Positions 61,184 through 64,000 of a stretch of DNA of 64,000 bases are shown in pieces. The translations under genes and the position numbers were made by a program. Source of the stretch: Caldithrix abyssi DSM 13497 (GTDB lineage: Bacteria > Calditrichota > Calditrichia > Calditrichales > Calditrichaceae); assembly GCF_001886815.1 (NCBI RefSeq), contig NZ_CP018099.1:620001-684000 (forward strand), given 5' to 3'. Each line of letters begins with the position of its first letter. Position 1 is the stretch's first letter. The notes beneath the pieces are model-generated. The model saw nothing but the letters and a program-made list of their open reading frames with translations. It did not search any database and had not been told where the DNA came from.

Positions 61184-62275
61184 ATGCTTAAACGAATTTT
61201 TTACTCTTTATCGCTCTTTGTTCTGAGCGTTGTCGGTTTGTCGGCTCAGGCGCAAATCGCCATTTACAACGATGGCGGTATTGGCGTGTGGCAGGATGGG
61301 CTGACGGCGCTCGAACAGTTTTTACAGTGGAAAGGTATCAGCTACCAGGAAGTGGACGCTCAGTTCATCAATGACAATCCTTTGAGCGATCAGTTCGATG
61401 CCATTTGCTTCCCCGGCGGGTACGCCTATTATTACAAGCTGGCCATTAATGACTCCGGCATTGCTCATATTCGCGAATTGGTGGCCAATGGAGGAGGCTA
61501 TCTGGGAATTTGCGCAGGCGCTTACTTTGCCAGTGATTCCATCATCTGGGAAGAAGACGGTTTGCTGGACTACCCGCTCGATTTGTTTGACGGCGTGGCC
61601 ATCGGCGCTATCGACACCATTGCCCCGTGGGATAATTACACCATGACGCGTCTGAACCTCAATCCGAACAATCCCATTAACCAGTATGAGCCCGATCATC
61701 AGGTTATGCTTTACTACGGCGGCCCTTATTTTGTCGGCCATGAAAATTTTTCGTTCGACACCATTGGCGCCTGGGATGCGTATTTCAATCTGCCGGGCGC
61801 CATCAATTTTACCTATGGTTCGGGTCGCGTTTTATTATTAGGCCCGCATCCTGAAATTGAGGAAGACGACGATCGCGACAGCACCGCTTTTGCCCAGGAA
61901 CTGGACGACGCCGGAAGCGACTGGCCCTTTCTCTGGTCGGCCATTGACTGGCTGCTGGGTCAGCCCATTACGCATCCTGCACCGTCCGCTATTTTTCAAG
62001 AAGGTAAAAAACGCCTGGCTGACGGAACCGCGCTGGTTTCGTGTTATCCCAATCCGTTTAACAGTCGGGTAACGTTTCGTGTGCCGCCTCTTGTAGCCCG
62101 TTCTCTCCTTAAAGTCGAAATTTTTTCCGTTTCCGGACAAAGAGTGCTTACGCGAAGCGTGGTCGCCAGTGGAACCTTTACTATTGATTTTAGGGAATTT
62201 CCTGCCGGCATTTACTTTGCTCAATTGAAAGGCGCAAGGTTTATCCAGCGCGTTAAGCTTTTGCATGTAAAATAG
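61184..62275 (+). CDS. Secreted glutamine-amidotransferase-like protein with type IX sorting domain
   Basis: 363 residues. Signal peptide ends near SAQAQ. Residues 25-260 form a class I amidotransferase-like (BPL_N type) fold: AIYNDGGIGVWQDGL, DAICFPGGYAYYYKL, and the nucleophile elbow GYLGICAGAYFAS with Cys110; GRVLLLGPHPE supplies a His. The last 85 residues are a sorting domain (VSCYPNPFNSRVTFRVP, FPAGIYFAQLKG, RVKLLHVK). The biotin-ligase N-terminal-like fold is found in secreted proteins of unknown substrate. No glutaminase evidence beyond the motif. Confidence 0.8.
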   Translation: MLKRIFYSLSLFVLSVVGLSAQAQIAIYNDGGIGVWQDGLTALEQFLQWKGISYQEVDAQFINDNPLSDQFDAICFPGGYAYYYKLAINDSGIAHIRELVANGGGYLGICAGAYFASDSIIWEEDGLLDYPLDLFDGVAIGAIDTIAPWDNYTMTRLNLNPNNPINQYEPDHQVMLYYGGPYFVGHENFSFDTIGAWDAYFNLPGAINFTYGSGRVLLLGPHPEIEEDDDRDSTAFAQELDDAGSDWPFLWSAIDWLLGQPITHPAPSAIFQEGKKRLADGTALVSCYPNPFNSRVTFRVPPLVARSLLKVEIFSVSGQRVLTRSVVASGTFTIDFREFPAGIYFAQLKGARFIQRVKLLHVK

Positions 62276-62365
62276 GCGAAAAAAAACGGCCGGGGAGCTT
62301 ACGAAGCGATCCTACCAGAACACAAGCTCGCGCTCCCGCCGCAGAAGCTGCCTGAAACACAACGA

Positions 62366-63289
62366 TTAATATCTTATTACCTTACCGGAGATATCGTGCG
62401 TTGAGAGTTTTCCGCCGCCATCGTTAACAATGATTAAATCGCCGTCAACCTGTTTGACGACAATGTCGCCGCTTCCGTCTTCAATTTCCACCGTGCCGAT
62501 GACATTGCTAATTTCCAGGCCTCCCGAGGAATCATCTATCTTGATGTAGCCTTCGGCATTTGTAATGGAAATATCTCCCGAGCTGTCTTCAAGATCGATG
62601 TCCGCAGTGATATGGGAAAGTTCGATGTTGCCCGAAGAATCGTCAACCTTCACTTTACCGTCCGCCAGGCGGATTTGCAGATCGCCAGAGCCATCGTCAA
62701 TCACAATTTTACCTTTAATTTTTTCCAGAATAATGTCTCCCGATCCATCGTCGATCTTTAAATTGCCGGCGATAGAGGTAGCCAAAATACTTCCGGACCC
62801 ATCATGAATTCGCACCGGCCCCTGAATGTCCGCCAAAAAGATATCGCCGGAGCCGTCTTTCAGGTCAATATCGCCCTGAATGTTTTTTAGATCAATGAAA
62901 CCGGAGCCATCTGAGATATCCAGGTTGATGGTTTGTGGTACGGTTACGGTTAAATTAATTCTTAAATTCGGCTGTTCAAACAACCAGCTAAAAAATCCGT
63001 CTTCGTAAATCTTGCTGGTTAATACCACCTTTTTGCCTTCGCGACGCAGTTGTAGTTTAACCACTTTTTGCACCTCTTTCCATGTGGTGTTTTGGGGCAA
63101 AAGTTCGGCGATCACCTGGATTTCTGAGGCGTCGGGCTGGCCCACGATTTTTAAAAAGCCCTCTTCGCATTGGATGCTCAGTTTTTCCACGCCCCGGGCA
63201 GACAGGGTTAGCGTTTTTTGCCTGTTGTCTTTAGCCGTTAATGGAAGGGTAAAAATTAAAATCAAAAAAAATCCGATAATGGTTCGCAT
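62366..63289 (-). CDS. Exported DUF4097-like beta-helix protein with ten 18-residue repeats
   Basis: 307 residues with a signal peptide (FFLILIFTLPLTAK) and a strong AGGAGG site. Residues 25-115 are a beta-rich lead (LSARGVEKLSIQCEEGFLKIVGQ). From about 118 to 302 the chain is built of ten near-exact 18-residue units of the form DGSGDI-x-L-x-x-I-x-G-x-I-x-I-x-D, most with DGSG or DSSG. This periodicity fits one turn of a right-handed beta-helix with stacked Asp/Gly/Ser turns, possibly Ca2+-binding. It belongs to the DUF4097 (adhesin-like) group; its role is unknown. Confidence 0.78.
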   Translation of the reverse strand: MRTIIGFFLILIFTLPLTAKDNRQKTLTLSARGVEKLSIQCEEGFLKIVGQPDASEIQVIAELLPQNTTWKEVQKVVKLQLRREGKKVVLTSKIYEDGFFSWLFEQPNLRINLTVTVPQTINLDISDGSGFIDLKNIQGDIDLKDGSGDIFLADIQGPVRIHDGSGSILATSIAGNLKIDDGSGDIILEKIKGKIVIDDGSGDLQIRLADGKVKVDDSSGNIELSHITADIDLEDSSGDISITNAEGYIKIDDSSGGLEISNVIGTVEIEDGSGDIVVKQVDGDLIIVNDGGGKLSTHDISGKVIRY

Positions 63290-63423
63290 GTCAAAATCCT
63301 CCTGCTAAATAATTTGTGACGTTATGATCTACGAAAAGATGGTAAGAAGGTTTAAATTTCTTTGCTTAAAATCCGTTTCTTTTTAAATTGTTATTGTCAA
63401 TATCAAATTTGGGAAATAAAGCA

Positions 63424-64000
63424 ATGGCAGAAAATAGTTTGACCATCCCGGCTATTTTAGAAAGCAATTTTTCCAGGAGTTCCACCAGAGTAATTTTTAA
63501 TTTTCCCGATGGAAGTTCGGCAACATTTGCGGTCTTTTACAATCGGGTGGAACTGTTAAGCGAGTTTCTATTAAGAAATGGCATCAAAAAAGGGGATTGT
63601 GTTGCCATTCTGGACAGCCGTTTTACCAATTTACCGATCATCTATTTTGCGCTTGCTCAGATTGGCGCCATTACCATACCCATTGTGCCGGCGCTCTCGG
63701 ATGAAGATTTGCATTTCTTTTTAAAGCAGAACCGGATTGTCGCTGTATTTGCCGCGCAAGAAATTAAGCCCCGAATAAAACAACATAGCTACCACCACTT
63801 GAAATTTTTTATTGATATTCATTCCTTTAAGTTTGAATCGTTGCAGGAAGATACAGTATCTGAAAAATTTGAAAAAGAAATCCATAAAATAAAAAAGGCG
63901 GCCCTGGAGCTGGTTAAAGCGGAAGAAGTTATTCCGCCCCCGCAGATTGAAGAGGACGATGAAATTCAACGTCTTATTTTGCCCGATTTACACGGAAAGT
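63424..64000 (+). CDS. AMP-binding synthetase/ligase family protein (N-terminal part)
   Basis: Open from ATG 63424 to the window end, 192 codons. MAENSLTIPAILESNF, VIFNFPDGSSATFAVFYNRVELLSEFLLRNGIKKGDCVAIL, NLPIIYFALAQIGAITIPIVP are the N-terminal signature of acyl-CoA/AMP-forming ligases (the A-L-Q-I-GA-x-x-x-P motif). The P-loop-like S-T-S-G-T-T-G-x-P-K region lies beyond the window. It may be a long-chain fatty acid-CoA ligase, but the substrate is not readable. Divergent from the repeat-protein gene. Confidence 0.78.
   Translation, partial: MAENSLTIPAILESNFSRSSTRVIFNFPDGSSATFAVFYNRVELLSEFLLRNGIKKGDCVAILDSRFTNLPIIYFALAQIGAITIPIVPALSDEDLHFFLKQNRIVAVFAAQEIKPRIKQHSYHHLKFFIDIHSFKFESLQEDTVSEKFEKEIHKIKKAALELVKAEEVIPPPQIEEDDEIQRLILPDLHGK

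Overview
The window looks like a chromosomal stretch of a Gram-negative, deep-branching bacterium of the FCB type, most likely Calditrichota (Caldithrix-like). The pointers are two secreted proteins with C-terminal 'NPFN' sorting domains of the type IX secretion kind, many signal-peptide lipoproteins, mixed strong AGGAGG ribosome sites, and a high load of dispersed repeats. The species cannot be proven from sequence reading alone.

Layout. 1-2.9 kb: the end of a DUF2851 gene, an XRE repressor-like gene, and a minus-strand operon EIIA (PTS-Ntr/fructose type) - polyprenyl diphosphate synthase - NlpC/P60 lipoprotein. 3.1-4.4 kb: an intact ISL3-type insertion sequence with a perfect 8-bp target duplication. 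4.5-6.3 kb: a small zinc-ribbon membrane protein, repeat debris and a ribbon-helix-helix-like protein. 6.6-16.3 kb: a signalling island with a KaiB-like protein, two very large REC-PAS-GAF-PAS-kinase-REC hybrid kinases that look like tandem duplicates, a PAS-PAS kinase of phytochrome type and an Rcp1-like single-domain response regulator. No kaiC and no DNA-binding output protein lie in the island. 16.4-18.3 kb: a UbiD-type decarboxylase. 18.3-20.4 kb: an ECF sigma factor, a translationally coupled membrane protein and a Spy/CpxP-like periplasmic protein (envelope stress unit). 20.5-23.9 kb: sulfide:quinone oxidoreductase with a tiny conserved-looking 31-codon ORF, facing a CoA-disulfide-reductase-type flavoprotein.

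24.4-31.2 kb (minus): a radical SAM/SPASM protein, an exported L-Ala-D/L-Glu epimerase with an exported NlpC/P60 endopeptidase (an apparent surface version of the Ykf murein-peptide pathway), ComEC and a metallo-beta-lactamase-fold hydrolase. 31.3-36.8 kb: a TPR lipoprotein, then a metal-uptake operon (small Cys/His membrane-anchored protein, outer-membrane barrel, ZnuA/TroA-like binding protein, permease with His-rich tail) lacking an ATPase gene. 37.5-40.0 kb: glycerol dehydrogenase and an iron-type alcohol dehydrogenase. 42.6-42.9 kb: tRNA-Ala(CGC) and tRNA-Leu(CAA). 43-54.7 kb: a sorting-domain Omp28/thioredoxin-like protein, a GNAT/CelD-like protein, an SDR, an exported endonuclease/phosphatase-fold protein, a small protein, MgsA/RarA, a DUF4139 protein and ValS. 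59-64 kb: an aconitase/homoaconitase-like enzyme, a sorting-domain glutamine-amidotransferase-like protein, an 18-residue-repeat beta-helix protein (DUF4097-like) and the start of an AMP-binding enzyme.

Mobile and repeated DNA is the most unusual layer. A composite interspersed repeat of about 400-600 bp recurs five times (one partial). It carries an inner 111-bp inverted-repeat element (MITE-1) and an exact 8-bp-period tandem block (AACYAWTC, five to six units). The copy at 54.8-58.9 kb was split twice: an IS1182-type element (identical to the copy at 40.1-41.9 kb) entered its GC-rich palindrome, and an IS1634-type element entered its MITE-1 with a 6-bp duplication. A second small inverted-repeat element (MITE-2) with a 12-bp direct repeat sits directly in front of the ribosome site of the CoA-disulfide-reductase gene.
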